35,529 nt of DNA, from NCBI GenBank assembly GCA_017652105.1, contig JAGCBP010000005.1, forward strand, positions 1 to 35,529, written 5' to 3'. The position numbers were made by a program, and so were the translations under genes. Positions 8,409-15,111 of this stretch are shown one piece after another; position 1 is the stretch's first letter, and each line of letters starts with the position of its first letter. The notes below the pieces were generated by a model. It was not told the origin of the DNA. It did not search any database and was given only the letters and a program-made list of their open reading frames with translations. This DNA is from Candidatus Saccharimonadota bacterium. Lineage in GTDB: Bacteria > Patescibacteriota > Saccharimonadia > Saccharimonadales > Saccharimonadaceae.

Positions 8409-8502
8409 TTTCTTTACGACACCTTCCAAGGGCAATCATCCTTCGGACATTCTCTCGCACTTTATCGGCGGAGATTGTCCCCTTCCCAAAATTATTGTTC
8501 AT
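8392..8502 (-). CDS. Short ORF overlapping the HNH gene start (36 codons)
   Basis: It begins with an ATG six bases after a consensus -10 box and ends at the TAA at 8392-8394, inside the HNH gene. The product starts MNNNFGKGTISADKVRENV and has a helical, conserved-looking centre (ADKVRENVRRMIALGRC). It lies in the frame one base from HNH. It is either the true N-terminus of the HNH protein separated by a frameshift near the A-run at 8408-8411, or a leader peptide coupled to HNH translation. I favour the first. Confidence 0.55.
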   Translation of the reverse strand: MNNNFGKGTISADKVRENVRRMIALGRCRKENETKH

Positions 8503-8508
8503 TCTATT

Positions 8509-8537
8509 ATTATATCATATGAACAATATTTTGTCAA
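8509..8537 (-). promoter_or_regulatory. Consensus promoter of the HNH gene
   Basis: Minus strand TTGACA at 8532-8537, a 17-base spacer ending in TGA, and TATAAT at 8509-8514. This is a perfect sigma-70-type promoter with an extended -10, and its -10 box is 6 bases from the ATG at 8502. It is the strongest promoter I see in the window. Confidence 0.85.
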
Positions 8538-8541
8538 TGAA

Positions 8542-9504
8542 TTAGGCTTTGGAATGGGCTTTGGCGAATTTGGTAGACTTTTTGTCTAATTCTTTGAAAT
8601 CGCTTTCGGTGATAGTCTCCGCCTTGCCAGAGTTGATGAAGTTTCTGAGTACGCCGATTAGAATGAATGGGCGGACAAAGGTGGAATGGAGAATAGACCA
8701 CATAATTACGCCGATGACACCTGAGCAAGCTAGGGTGAGCGTGGTAACATTGCGGGCAAATTCTGGAACTTCGCTACCTTCGTAAATTTCGACAATTTCG
8801 TTGCTTAGCGCAGTCATGGCGTCTGGGAAAGCCTGCAAGATTAGATAGGAAATGCCGAAGAATATACCGCCGATAACGATAAAGGAAATTAGGCTGATGC
8901 CAAAGACACGACCGAGGTTTTTGGCGAGAGTTTTGCCGTGTTTAAAGAATATAACAGCGCCTTCCAAAGTGGCTTTTGGCGCGCTAATGTCGCTTCGATA
9001 AAAGACCCAACCGAGACAACAATCACAAAGATAGGCGACGATAGTATTGATGACACTTGAAATGGTGCCGCCAACAGCTCCGCCGGTATCACCACCGACA
9101 GCTTGACCAACGGCGGTAATGCCGGTGCCAATCTGATTGAAGATGCCCTTGATCACACCAGTAACTGCATAGTAACCAGCGACAGTAGTAAAGCGTTTTT
9201 TGACAATTGCCCTACCAGCTTTGACAGTGTCTTCAGGAAGTTTGCCGGTGGTAACACCTTCGGTCATCATAGCAATCTGACCGGCTTTATAGGTGTAGGC
9301 GATAAAATGCACGATAATATACGAACAAATACCCCCAAGAATAGCGCCAATAGCAAGGCCAATCAACCCCTTATTGGTAGCGCTGTCAGCGATAAAAAAT
9401 CCTGCGACAATAAAACCGACAAGAACGATTGTCGCTAGCAAATCCCAGAGGACGCGCCAGAGAGAAAAACTAATTGTCTTTTTATAGATTGCCTTGTTGT
9501 CCAT
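8542..9504 (-). CDS. Multi-pass membrane protein, 320 aa, unknown
   Basis: Not recognised. Hydrophobic segments are visible at about residues 15-40, 47-70, 150-168, 200-228 and 258-285, with Gly-rich stretches (GIFNQIGTGITAVGQAVGGDTGGAVGGTISSVINTIV) that may form a re-entrant or pore-lining region. The last 40 residues are charged and cytoplasmic. The motif CDCCLGW in the middle clusters three cysteines. The start has AAGGAG 8 bases upstream and an extended -10 (TATGCTAAAAT at 9528-9538), giving a short leader, unlike the leaderless neighbours. Its stop lies just beside the HNH promoter. It resembles poorly characterised multi-helix proteins common in small-genome bacteria; no transport motif is visible. 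Confidence 0.82.
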   Translation of the reverse strand: MDNKAIYKKTISFSLWRVLWDLLATIVLVGFIVAGFFIADSATNKGLIGLAIGAILGGICSYIIVHFIAYTYKAGQIAMMTEGVTTGKLPEDTVKAGRAIVKKRFTTVAGYYAVTGVIKGIFNQIGTGITAVGQAVGGDTGGAVGGTISSVINTIVAYLCDCCLGWVFYRSDISAPKATLEGAVIFFKHGKTLAKNLGRVFGISLISFIVIGGIFFGISYLILQAFPDAMTALSNEIVEIYEGSEVPEFARNVTTLTLACSGVIGVIMWSILHSTFVRPFILIGVLRNFINSGKAETITESDFKELDKKSTKFAKAHSKA

Positions 9505-9527
9505 TGTGACTCCTTTTGTTATTTTTT

Positions 9528-9538
9528 ATTTTAGCATA
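9528..9538 (-). promoter_or_regulatory. Extended -10 TATGCTAAAAT
   Basis: Promoter of the 320-aa membrane protein, with a leader of about 17 bases containing its Shine-Dalgarno site. Confidence 0.6.
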
Positions 9539-9616
9539 GAATCATGGTTTTTTGAAAAAGTTGAGATTGTGGGGAATCGATGAAGCGGTGCATAACATTT
9601 GAATAATAGGGGGAAA

Positions 9617-9627
9617 TATGGTAAAAT
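9617..9627 (+). promoter_or_regulatory. Extended -10 TATGGTAAAAT of tRNA-Ser(CGA)
   Basis: The box ends 7 bases before the mature tRNA 5' end, so the transcript needs almost no 5' trimming. Confidence 0.6.
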
Positions 9628-9634
9628 AAGAGGC

Positions 9635-9724
9635 GGAAGCGTGGCCGAGTGGTTGAAGGCGCACGACTCGAAATCGTGTGGGCTCGCAAGAGTCTCGGAG
9701 GTTCGAATCCTCTCGCTTCCGCCA
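9635..9724 (+). tRNA. tRNA-Ser, anticodon CGA
   Basis: A 90-base class II tRNA with encoded CCA. The acceptor is GGAAGCG/CGCTTCC, the anticodon stem CACGA/TCGTG encloses the loop CTCGAAA, the long variable arm GGGCTC..GAGTCTC is present, and the T-loop is TTCGAAT. It reads UCG. Its last 11 bases (CGCTTCCGCCA) recur at 10047-10057. Confidence 0.96.
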
Positions 9725-9731
9725 AACATAG

Positions 9732-9756
9732 AAAAAGACCCGCATGGGGTCTTTTT
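9732..9756 (+). terminator. Terminator after tRNA-Ser(CGA)
   Basis: AAAAAGACCC-GCAT-GGGGTCTTTTT, a strong hairpin with flanking A and T runs. Confidence 0.85.
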
Positions 9757-9764
9757 AAAAGGTT

Positions 9765-9968
9765 CTATAATATTGGTAGCGAAAATTGAGCATTGATTTG
9801 GCTTTGGGCTAACATTTTGTCAGTTTCAGCGGCTCTAATAGCGATACGTCGCTCTAATTCCCTGTAATCATCTTTGGTTGGCCTTAGTTCTAGGGGGACT
9901 TCTACAATTCTTACTCCCTCTATTCCAGCTTCATCAGCACACATTTTTAGCTCTTCATAGAAGTTCAA
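9765..9968 (-). CDS. Small orphan protein, 67 aa
   Basis: A short soluble protein, unrecognised, with an acidic helical N-terminus (FYEELKMCADEAGIEGV) and a basic central helix (DDYRELERRIAIRAAETDKML). It starts at TTG preceded by AGGTAGGTGA, a plausible ribosome site. A good promoter with a palindrome in its spacer lies 50-75 bases upstream, which argues that the ORF is real. It sits between tRNA-Ser(CGA) and a repeat of that tRNA's 3' end, so it may belong to a small inserted segment. Confidence 0.6.
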   Translation of the reverse strand: MNFYEELKMCADEAGIEGVRIVEVPLELRPTKDDYRELERRIAIRAAETDKMLAQSQINAQFSLPIL

Positions 9969-10014
9969 TTATATCACCTACCTTTCTAAAGAACTAAGTT
10001 TTAACTTCTATTAC

Positions 10015-10044
10015 ATTATAGCAGTAAAGTTCGAACTTTGTCCA
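10015..10044 (-). promoter_or_regulatory. Promoter of the 67-aa gene with internal palindrome
   Basis: Minus strand TGGACA (10039-10044), an 18-base spacer, then TGC-TATAAT (-10 at 10015-10020). The spacer contains AAAGTTCGAACTTT (10026-10039), a perfect 14-base palindrome placed where a repressor would block polymerase. Confidence 0.65.
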
Positions 10045-10046
10045 GA

Positions 10047-10057
10047 CGCTTCCGCCA
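10047..10057 (+). repeat. Copy of the tRNA-Ser 3' end (CGCTTCCGCCA)
   Basis: An 11-base direct repeat of 9714-9724, on the same strand as tRNA-Ser(CGA) and 323 bases after its end. Together the two copies bracket the 67-aa gene. tRNA 3' ends are common attachment sites, so this may be an att-like scar; 11 bases alone is weak proof. Confidence 0.45.
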
Positions 10058-10126
10058 TTTTTATTTGATTTTTGTTCGGATAATTACAGCGGAGAATCAT
10101 GATTTTAACCAAGTGCCATACTATGA

Positions 10127-10132
10127 TATAAT
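10127..10132 (+). promoter_or_regulatory. -10 box TATAAT (TATGATATAAT), leaderless type
   Basis: Seven bases precede the ATG at 10140. This fixes the start of the next gene, because the reading frame is open another 34 codons upstream. Confidence 0.65.
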
Positions 10133-10139
10133 CAGTAAA

Positions 10140-10724
10140 ATGACCGAGGCAGAAAAAGAATTAAACCGATTAGTTGAAAAACTTCCTGAGAGAATTAAAA
10201 GTCGGATAGTAGACTGGCCTGCTAAGGGTAGTATGGGCAAAAGCTACAAAGGTAAAATTTTTCTAAAAACTATAGAGCTTGCAGAAGATGAGAAAAAGGA
10301 CTACTGCGGTAAGCGCATCACGGCAATCCATATTCGCCCATACAAAATTTATTTAACCGATAAAGTTGTAAACGCGGGTGGCAGCAAAGACCCCTTCAAA
10401 ACAGATACTCCTGGAGTCCAAATAAATTACGATGGGGGAACGGGGAATTTTCATAAAAAAATTGCTCTTGAAGATAGAAATATCGAGTTTCAAGTGGTTT
10501 TGTGCGCTGAGGGGGTTGGCAATGAGAGATCTTGCCCGGGTACACCAAAAGGTTTTAGAGGGAAAAAGTGGACCAAAAAAGATGGTGTTAATATTTTAAC
10601 TGAGGATTTTTTACGCGCGGTAGATGAAATGGAAATGTATTTCCCGAAACTTTCAGAACCTGCAAAGCCTGATCTTTGTAGTGTTCTAACAGATGTGATG
10701 GGGAGAATTGGGCTAAACTTATAG
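10140..10724 (+). CDS. Orphan protein, 194 aa
   Basis: Unrecognised soluble protein. An N-terminal helix (EKELNRLVEKLPERIKSRIV) is followed by a mixed alpha/beta body rich in Lys and Gly, with motifs such as GSMGKSYKGKIFL, GKRITAIHIRPYKIYL and QINYDGGTGNF. Four cysteines are present. The pattern of short strands suggests a compact domain, but no known fold is evident by eye. The ATG at 10140 is chosen because of the TATAAT box seven bases upstream; the in-frame region before it has no ribosome site. It is a single gene with its own promoter on each side. Confidence 0.75.
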   Translation: MTEAEKELNRLVEKLPERIKSRIVDWPAKGSMGKSYKGKIFLKTIELAEDEKKDYCGKRITAIHIRPYKIYLTDKVVNAGGSKDPFKTDTPGVQINYDGGTGNFHKKIALEDRNIEFQVVLCAEGVGNERSCPGTPKGFRGKKWTKKDGVNILTEDFLRAVDEMEMYFPKLSEPAKPDLCSVLTDVMGRIGLNL

Positions 10725-10737
10725 AGGTCGCTTTCTC

Positions 10738-10766
10738 TTGACTTTTTTAATCACTTATGCTATAAT
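10738..10766 (+). promoter_or_regulatory. Consensus promoter of the 122-aa gene
   Basis: TTGACT (10738-10743), a 17-base spacer, TATAAT (10761-10766) preceded by TATGC. A leader of about 50 bases follows, with AAAGGGGGTG as Shine-Dalgarno. Confidence 0.8.
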
Positions 10767-10821
10767 TAAAAGATAGTTTAAAAGCTAGTAACTTATCAAG
10801 TAGACCAAAGGGGGTGAAAAA

Positions 10822-11190
10822 ATGGCAGAGGTAATGTATGATTTAGGAGATGAAGAAGACATTTACTTGAATCAGGAGGAAAACGAAACAAGTCAGAGTC
10901 CTCGAGAGGAAATATATTATTTGGCTCGGGATATCAATAATGACCTTGACTACATCAAGTACGATCAAGTACTAAAAAGACTGGAGGCTTACCGTATTCG
11001 CCTCGGTCAAGATGGATTCTATCTCATTGGGACCGGAAACCGGCCCTACAAGTATTCTACTCACAATCAAGGAGTGTTACAAGCAATCGCTTTCAACATT
11101 CACTCAAGGAGTGGAATAAGTATGCCTAATGCCGAAAAGGCAAAAATGCTGATGGCAATTAGGGCATTGGCGGTAGACTTATCTATGTGA
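10822..11190 (+). CDS. Orphan protein, 122 aa
   Basis: A small soluble protein, not recognised. The first 30 residues are very acidic (DLGDEEDIYLNQEENE) and probably disordered. The rest has a helical segment (ARDINNDLDYIKYDQVLKRLEAYRIRL), a Gly/Tyr-rich strand region (GFYLIGTGNRPYKYS) and a C-terminal helix. The start is strongly supported by GGGGGTG 6 bases upstream of the ATG, a consensus promoter and a strong terminator downstream. It is a monocistronic, probably highly expressed gene. Confidence 0.8.
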   Translation: MAEVMYDLGDEEDIYLNQEENETSQSPREEIYYLARDINNDLDYIKYDQVLKRLEAYRIRLGQDGFYLIGTGNRPYKYSTHNQGVLQAIAFNIHSRSGISMPNAEKAKMLMAIRALAVDLSM

Positions 11191-11213
11191 TAAATCTGGC
11201 CAAAAACTTAAGG

Positions 11214-11240
11214 AGCCCCGCATTAAGCGGGGCTTTTTCT
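11214..11240 (+). terminator. Terminator of the 122-aa gene
   Basis: AGCCCCGC-ATTAA-GCGGGGCT followed by TTTTCTT. Confidence 0.9.
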
Positions 11241-11251
11241 TGAGTATTTTA

Positions 11252-11280
11252 TTGAAAAATACCCCATTTTTTGCTATAAT
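11252..11280 (+). promoter_or_regulatory. Promoter of the adenylate-forming ligase
   Basis: TTGAAA (11252-11257), a 17-base spacer, TATAAT (11275-11280) preceded by TTGC. The leader of about 65 bases contains an extra Shine-Dalgarno-like GAGGAGGA before a five-codon mini-ORF (TTG AAC ATT AAA AGC TGA), then the true site AAAGGGGGC. Confidence 0.7.
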
Positions 11281-11317
11281 CAAGATGAGATCAAGGTGAG
11301 GAGGATTGAACATTAAA

Positions 11318-11331
11318 AGCTGATTTTTTCT
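11318..11331 (+). repeat. Left copy of a 14-base inverted repeat flanking the ligase
   Basis: AGCTGATTTTTTCT here is the exact reverse complement of AGAAAAAATCAGCT at 12979-12992, so the two copies bracket the ligase gene. Confidence 0.6.
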
Positions 11332-11351
11332 GTTTGAAAGGGGGCGCCATT

Positions 11352-12980
11352 ATGGTGAAAACAGGTTATCCGTCAATCGATAAAACACATCTTCAGGGCA
11401 TCCCTGAGGAAAAGTTACATCCTGAAATACTGCCGGTATCTATGTTGGCTACTTTTGCAAAGGTCAATGATGGACACTTTGAGGAGCCTGCCATTGAGAC
11501 AGATGGCAAAATCTATACCAAACAGATGTTGAAGGATGATACCATAAAGTTTGCTGGTTGGTTGCTCGAAAACGGACTTGCGGCGGGGGATAGGATCATA
11601 ATCGTCGCTCCGAACTCTTACGAGGGGGTTGTGGCTACTTTTGGTGCCAATGCTATCGGTATTAAAATAGCCGTTATAAAACCTATCACAAAAGAGGAAC
11701 TGGGTTCGTTTTACGAGGAACTGGACAGGCATCATCCTAAAATGATCTTGTTCTACGATGATCCGACTGATTTAATGAACGAGGCGTCTTACGCCAAGTA
11801 TGCCAAGGTTTGGTTGGTGGCTAAGTCCGCCGGTTTTAGAGAGGCGATAGATTCTATTTCAATCTCGCTTGAGACAGTGATGAAAGAGATAGAAAGCCAC
11901 AGTATCTCCAAGAGTGATGAGCCGATGCTCTATCTGAAGACTTCTGGTTCGTCCTCAAAGCCAAAGACCTTGCCTTTTTCAAATCGGGCGATTTTTGCTT
12001 CACTGATCTACGCGGCAAACTCCACCGGTACCAGCACCAGAGATGAAAGCGTAAAAAAGGCGCTTTGCCAGGCTTCGTATTACCATGGCTACGGTTGGAT
12101 GCCTTTGTTTGTGAATATCATGGGAGGAAATCCGGTGATTTTGGCCGGGCCTACTCCTGAGGATATCGCAAACTACTACAAGCTGCAGCCGAGCTACATC
12201 TATGGTTCGCCTCTGACTCTGAAGCAGTTCATGAAATTAACGCCGGAGGATGCCGACATCTCTATGCTCGTAGCGTTTTTCTGCGCCGGAGCTTCGCTCT
12301 ATGAGAAGGACTATGAGGATGGTATGGAATATTTCCGCAAGCACAATTGCCAGGCAGAGATTCGCAATAATTACGGCATCTCTGAAGGTTTGTGTATTGG
12401 TACCGTTAATGACAATATTCCTCATGTCCCGAACACCGCCGGAAAGTTTTACATTGGCCCGGAATGGTTGGTGGTTGATGAAAATGGTAATGAAGTGAAG
12501 TACGGGGAAGTAGGCGAAGCAATCGTTGCGGCCGACTCGTTGTGCCAGGGATATCTTGGCGATGAAGAGTTGACCAAAAAACATTTCATTCAGAGAGATG
12601 GCAAAACCTTTTTCAAAACTGGAGATTTCTTGAGCTTGGATGAGACTGGCTATGTCAGTTTTGTAGGAAGGGAACGCCGCTTCTTTATCATCGAAGGCAT
12701 CTTTGAAAAGGTCAATTGCGAAACCGTAGAAGAAGCTATCGCAAGACTTGATGGGGTTTATCAGAACGCCGTGATCGTCACGCCGGATGAAACTGGGGCC
12801 AAGGCCTTTGTGGTGTTGGACCCCAATTCCTCTGCCAAAGATCTCACCGAAGCGGAATTCCGTAAAGCTTTATCGGAATTCCTGAATGATTACCAGATGC
12901 CTCGGGAAATCGTCTTTGTTGATGAAATCCCGATGATGAGCAGTGGTAAAGTAGACTATAAACTGTTGGAAACAATGTAG
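11352..12980 (+). CDS. Stand-alone adenylate-forming (AMP-binding) ligase
   Basis: An acyl-CoA synthetase/NRPS-adenylation superfamily enzyme, 542 aa. It should activate a carboxylic acid with ATP to an acyl-adenylate. Core motifs: A3 LKTSGSSSKPKTL at 195-207, A5 NNYGISEG at 339-346, A7 TGD at 423-425, A8 GRERRFFIIEG at 439-449, and the catalytic lysine in SSGK at 533. The large N-terminal and small C-terminal domains are therefore complete. The substrate cannot be read from the sequence, and no carrier protein, thioesterase or CoA-pathway gene is adjacent. The ATG at 11352 is chosen over a TTG six codons earlier because AAAGGGGGC fits it. The coding DNA looks more GC-rich than its neighbours, suggesting transfer. 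An inverted repeat flanks the gene. Confidence 0.9.
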   Translation: MVKTGYPSIDKTHLQGIPEEKLHPEILPVSMLATFAKVNDGHFEEPAIETDGKIYTKQMLKDDTIKFAGWLLENGLAAGDRIIIVAPNSYEGVVATFGANAIGIKIAVIKPITKEELGSFYEELDRHHPKMILFYDDPTDLMNEASYAKYAKVWLVAKSAGFREAIDSISISLETVMKEIESHSISKSDEPMLYLKTSGSSSKPKTLPFSNRAIFASLIYAANSTGTSTRDESVKKALCQASYYHGYGWMPLFVNIMGGNPVILAGPTPEDIANYYKLQPSYIYGSPLTLKQFMKLTPEDADISMLVAFFCAGASLYEKDYEDGMEYFRKHNCQAEIRNNYGISEGLCIGTVNDNIPHVPNTAGKFYIGPEWLVVDENGNEVKYGEVGEAIVAADSLCQGYLGDEELTKKHFIQRDGKTFFKTGDFLSLDETGYVSFVGRERRFFIIEGIFEKVNCETVEEAIARLDGVYQNAVIVTPDETGAKAFVVLDPNSSAKDLTEAEFRKALSEFLNDYQMPREIVFVDEIPMMSSGKVDYKLLETM

Positions 12981-12992
12981 AAAAAATCAGCT
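12979..12992 (+). repeat. Right copy of the 14-base inverted repeat
   Basis: AGAAAAAATCAGCT starts inside the ligase stop codon and pairs with 11318-11331. Confidence 0.6.
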
Positions 12993-13001
12993 GAAAAGAT
13001 C

Positions 13002-13031
13002 CCACCCGAAGAAATTCGGGTGGTATTTTTT
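13002..13031 (+). terminator. Terminator of the ligase gene
   Basis: CCACCCGAA-GAAA-TTCGGGTGG, then TATTTTTT. Confidence 0.9.
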
Positions 13032-13037
13032 AGCGTT

Positions 13038-13048
13038 TATGCTATAAT
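13038..13048 (+). promoter_or_regulatory. Extended -10 TATGCTATAAT of the 7TM sensor gene
   Basis: A leader of about 20 bases with AAGGAGG follows before the ATG at 13075. Confidence 0.7.
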
Positions 13049-13074
13049 TTAATTACAAGTAACTAAGGAGGTTT

Positions 13075-14403
13075 ATGCAACTAATCCGCGCGCTATTAGT
13101 AATGGCTGTTATCATTGTCGTGCTATCTGGCATCTCTATTTTCTTTGGTAGTAGAAAGCAAGAAAAAAGGGGTTCGATCTATTTTTTGATAGCTGCTCTT
13201 GGCGCTGGCCTTTGGAGCGTAGCTATAGCGACTTCCTTGGATATGCCACACGCTTCTTCCGACTTTGTGCATGTGGTGGTAACCTGCATTATTGCCGGAG
13301 TGGTGCTCTGCGATGTAGGGCTTTTGGCCTTTTTGGGCTGGAATTATAAGGGTGGTAAAACTCTCACCTTTATATTTGCGCTCTTTGGCACTCTACTTAT
13401 AACCTTGCTTGCTTATGATTCTTCGTTGTTCTATAACTCTTATGATTTGAACCAAGGATATGTACAAATCTTCGTTAACTACAGTTGGTATTACTTTGCT
13501 TTGATTGCCTATTTCTTCTTGATTTCAATTGCTTTTTCTACTTTCCTGATGAAACGCATCAAAGAAACTACGAACTCTAGCCTAAAAACCGGGTTGAAGG
13601 TTTTTTATGTAGGATTATCGATCGGTGGAATTTTGGCCTTGGTTTTCGATTTGATCTTGATTACTTCTTTGCCAAACCTCACATGGATTGGGCCGATGGC
13701 TACTATCATCTCCATAATGTCATTTTACTATTCCGTAGTAAAATTCCGCACTTTGGATATTTCTACTAGATGGATGAAGATTATGTCTTATGCTATTCTC
13801 ATCGCTACTGCCGTGATTCTTTACTTATTGGTTTTCTATATCGTCTTTACGGCTATGTTTAGAACCTCTAGCCCGTCTATGGAGGTTTTGATTCTAAACA
13901 GTATCATGGCAATTTTCTTGATTACTTTGATGCCGGCGCTTCTAGAACTAACTGATTTTATGAAAGCAAGCTTTTTGTCCGATAAAATTCAACTGGGCTA
14001 TATCACCAAAAAATTAGACAATATTAGTCCAAAAGATTTCAATCCAAAAGAAATTGTCGATTTTCTCGCCGATACGCTACATTACGAAGGTTGCGCCTTG
14101 ATTCTATCGAAGCACACTTACGCTACTGACACCTTGAGGCTTTCTACTGATGAAACTGAGGATATTTTGAAGTTAAAGCCGATGGATGGTTTGATTTGGG
14201 TAAAAGATCCTGAGATGACACTAAAAAGTGGCTCCTCTATTTCTGAGGTGGCATCACTTAGGAATAGTAAGGGGATAGAAATTGGAAAGATTGTCCTTGG
14301 AAAACGGGTTGGCGACCGGGCTTTCTCGAAAAAAGAATTCGTGAAGGTTGAAGCTGTTGTTGAGATGGTGTCGATTCTGATTGAAGAGAGCCACAAATCT
14401 TAA
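13075..14403 (+). CDS. 7TM receptor-like protein with a C-terminal GAF-like domain, no kinase
   Basis: A 442-residue membrane protein. Roughly eight hydrophobic segments occupy residues 3-300, in the pattern of the histidine-kinase N-terminal 7TM region. The last 130 residues (from about KKLDNISPKDFNPKEIVDFLADTLHYEGCALIL) look like a cytoplasmic GAF-type sensory domain. That domain ends in the short helix EFVKVEAVVEMVSILIEES, where a histidine kinase would begin its dimerisation helix. No H-box, N-box or ATP-binding motifs follow, so the protein stops before the catalytic part. It may sense a ligand and pass the signal to a separate partner, or bind only. The Shine-Dalgarno site and ATG are clear. 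Domain names are by resemblance only. Confidence 0.75.
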   Translation: MQLIRALLVMAVIIVVLSGISIFFGSRKQEKRGSIYFLIAALGAGLWSVAIATSLDMPHASSDFVHVVVTCIIAGVVLCDVGLLAFLGWNYKGGKTLTFIFALFGTLLITLLAYDSSLFYNSYDLNQGYVQIFVNYSWYYFALIAYFFLISIAFSTFLMKRIKETTNSSLKTGLKVFYVGLSIGGILALVFDLILITSLPNLTWIGPMATIISIMSFYYSVVKFRTLDISTRWMKIMSYAILIATAVILYLLVFYIVFTAMFRTSSPSMEVLILNSIMAIFLITLMPALLELTDFMKASFLSDKIQLGYITKKLDNISPKDFNPKEIVDFLADTLHYEGCALILSKHTYATDTLRLSTDETEDILKLKPMDGLIWVKDPEMTLKSGSSISEVASLRNSKGIEIGKIVLGKRVGDRAFSKKEFVKVEAVVEMVSILIEESHKS

Positions 14404-14413
14404 TTATTACAAG

Positions 14414-14439
14414 AAAAAGGGGAGACTCGGAGCCTCCCC
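14414..14439 (-). terminator. Terminator of the Cys-containing orphan
   Basis: Minus strand GGGGAG-GCTCCGAGT-CTCCCC hairpin followed by TTTTTCTTG. Confidence 0.85.
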
Positions 14440-14446
14440 TAGGGGG

Positions 14447-14971
14447 TTATATTCTGGCAAAAACTGTAGTTTCAGCTATTTCGTAAATGACGGCACCGCT
14501 TTTGGAAAAAGCCACCGCCATCTGTTGATGGTGAGTGGTACCGATACCTATAGTCACGACAAACTGCATAGAGGGAATATACAGGAATGGAAGCGTCAGG
14601 GTCTGCAACTTTTCAGCATCGGCATCCACGACATACTCCATCTTTACCCGACTACCCTCGACGAAAAAGTCTAACAGCTGCAAAGTGTGCGCATTTAGGG
14701 CATTACCTTTTAAGGCTTTTTCTCCGTATGCGGCAGCGTCAACAGATGTAGGTTCATACGAAAGCACTTCTTCCGGACGATATAAGCTGAGCTGGTTATC
14801 TGGCACCCTAAAGGTGTAGTTACATACATTCAAAAACTCACCGCAAGTATCCCCACACGGACGAGGATAAACTAATTTATACCAACCCGTGTAGAAACAG
14901 TCTTCTCTGTTGTTGTACTGACGGATCTGCTTCAATACAGAACCGCCTTTGATTTCTCTATATCTTATCAT
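14447..14971 (-). CDS. Orphan protein, 174 aa, with a four-cysteine N-terminal cluster
   Basis: Not recognised. Cysteines at 25, 39, 43 and 50 (DCFYTGW..RPCGDTCGEFLNVC) could bind a metal or form disulfides. No signal peptide is visible, so a metal site is the simpler reading. The rest alternates short strands and helices, including SRVKMEYVVDADAEKLQTLTLPFLYIP. A late GTTHHQQMAVAF carries a His pair. The start is supported by AGGGGGT before the ATG, and the gene has its own consensus promoter with a leader of about 60 bases and a strong terminator. Its function is unknown; a small beta-rich domain is likely. Confidence 0.8.
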   Translation of the reverse strand: MIRYREIKGGSVLKQIRQYNNREDCFYTGWYKLVYPRPCGDTCGEFLNVCNYTFRVPDNQLSLYRPEEVLSYEPTSVDAAAYGEKALKGNALNAHTLQLLDFFVEGSRVKMEYVVDADAEKLQTLTLPFLYIPSMQFVVTIGIGTTHHQQMAVAFSKSGAVIYEIAETTVFARI

Positions 14972-15033
14972 AATCGTACCCCCTGTATTATGAAAAATTC
15001 ACCAGAATATAAAAGAACGCCCCCGATGCTTTT

Positions 15034-15062
15034 ATTATATCATACTTATGCCAAAAAGTCAA
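15034..15062 (-). promoter_or_regulatory. Consensus promoter of the 174-aa gene
   Basis: Minus strand TTGACT (15057-15062), a 17-base spacer, TATAAT (15034-15039) preceded by TATGA. Confidence 0.8.
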
Positions 15063-15079
15063 CCTTGCAACGATGTAGC

Positions 15080-15111
15080 AAACGAAAAACCGCCGCTATC
15101 TATGCGACGGT
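15080..15111 (-). terminator. Terminator overlapping the end of the coiled-coil gene
   Basis: ACCGTCGC-loop-GCGGCGGT followed by TTTTCGTTT. The hairpin includes the last codons and stop of the 168-aa gene. Confidence 0.85.

Noticed and set aside
9526-9745. Several short ORFs over the tRNA-Ser(CGA) gene
   Set aside because: They are translations of the tRNA (typical RIRTSE/GFEPPR-like strings), not genes.
10026-10039. LexA box
   Set aside because: The palindrome GTTCGAAC lacks the 4-base gap of CGAAC-N4-GTTCG sites, so a LexA assignment would be a guess.
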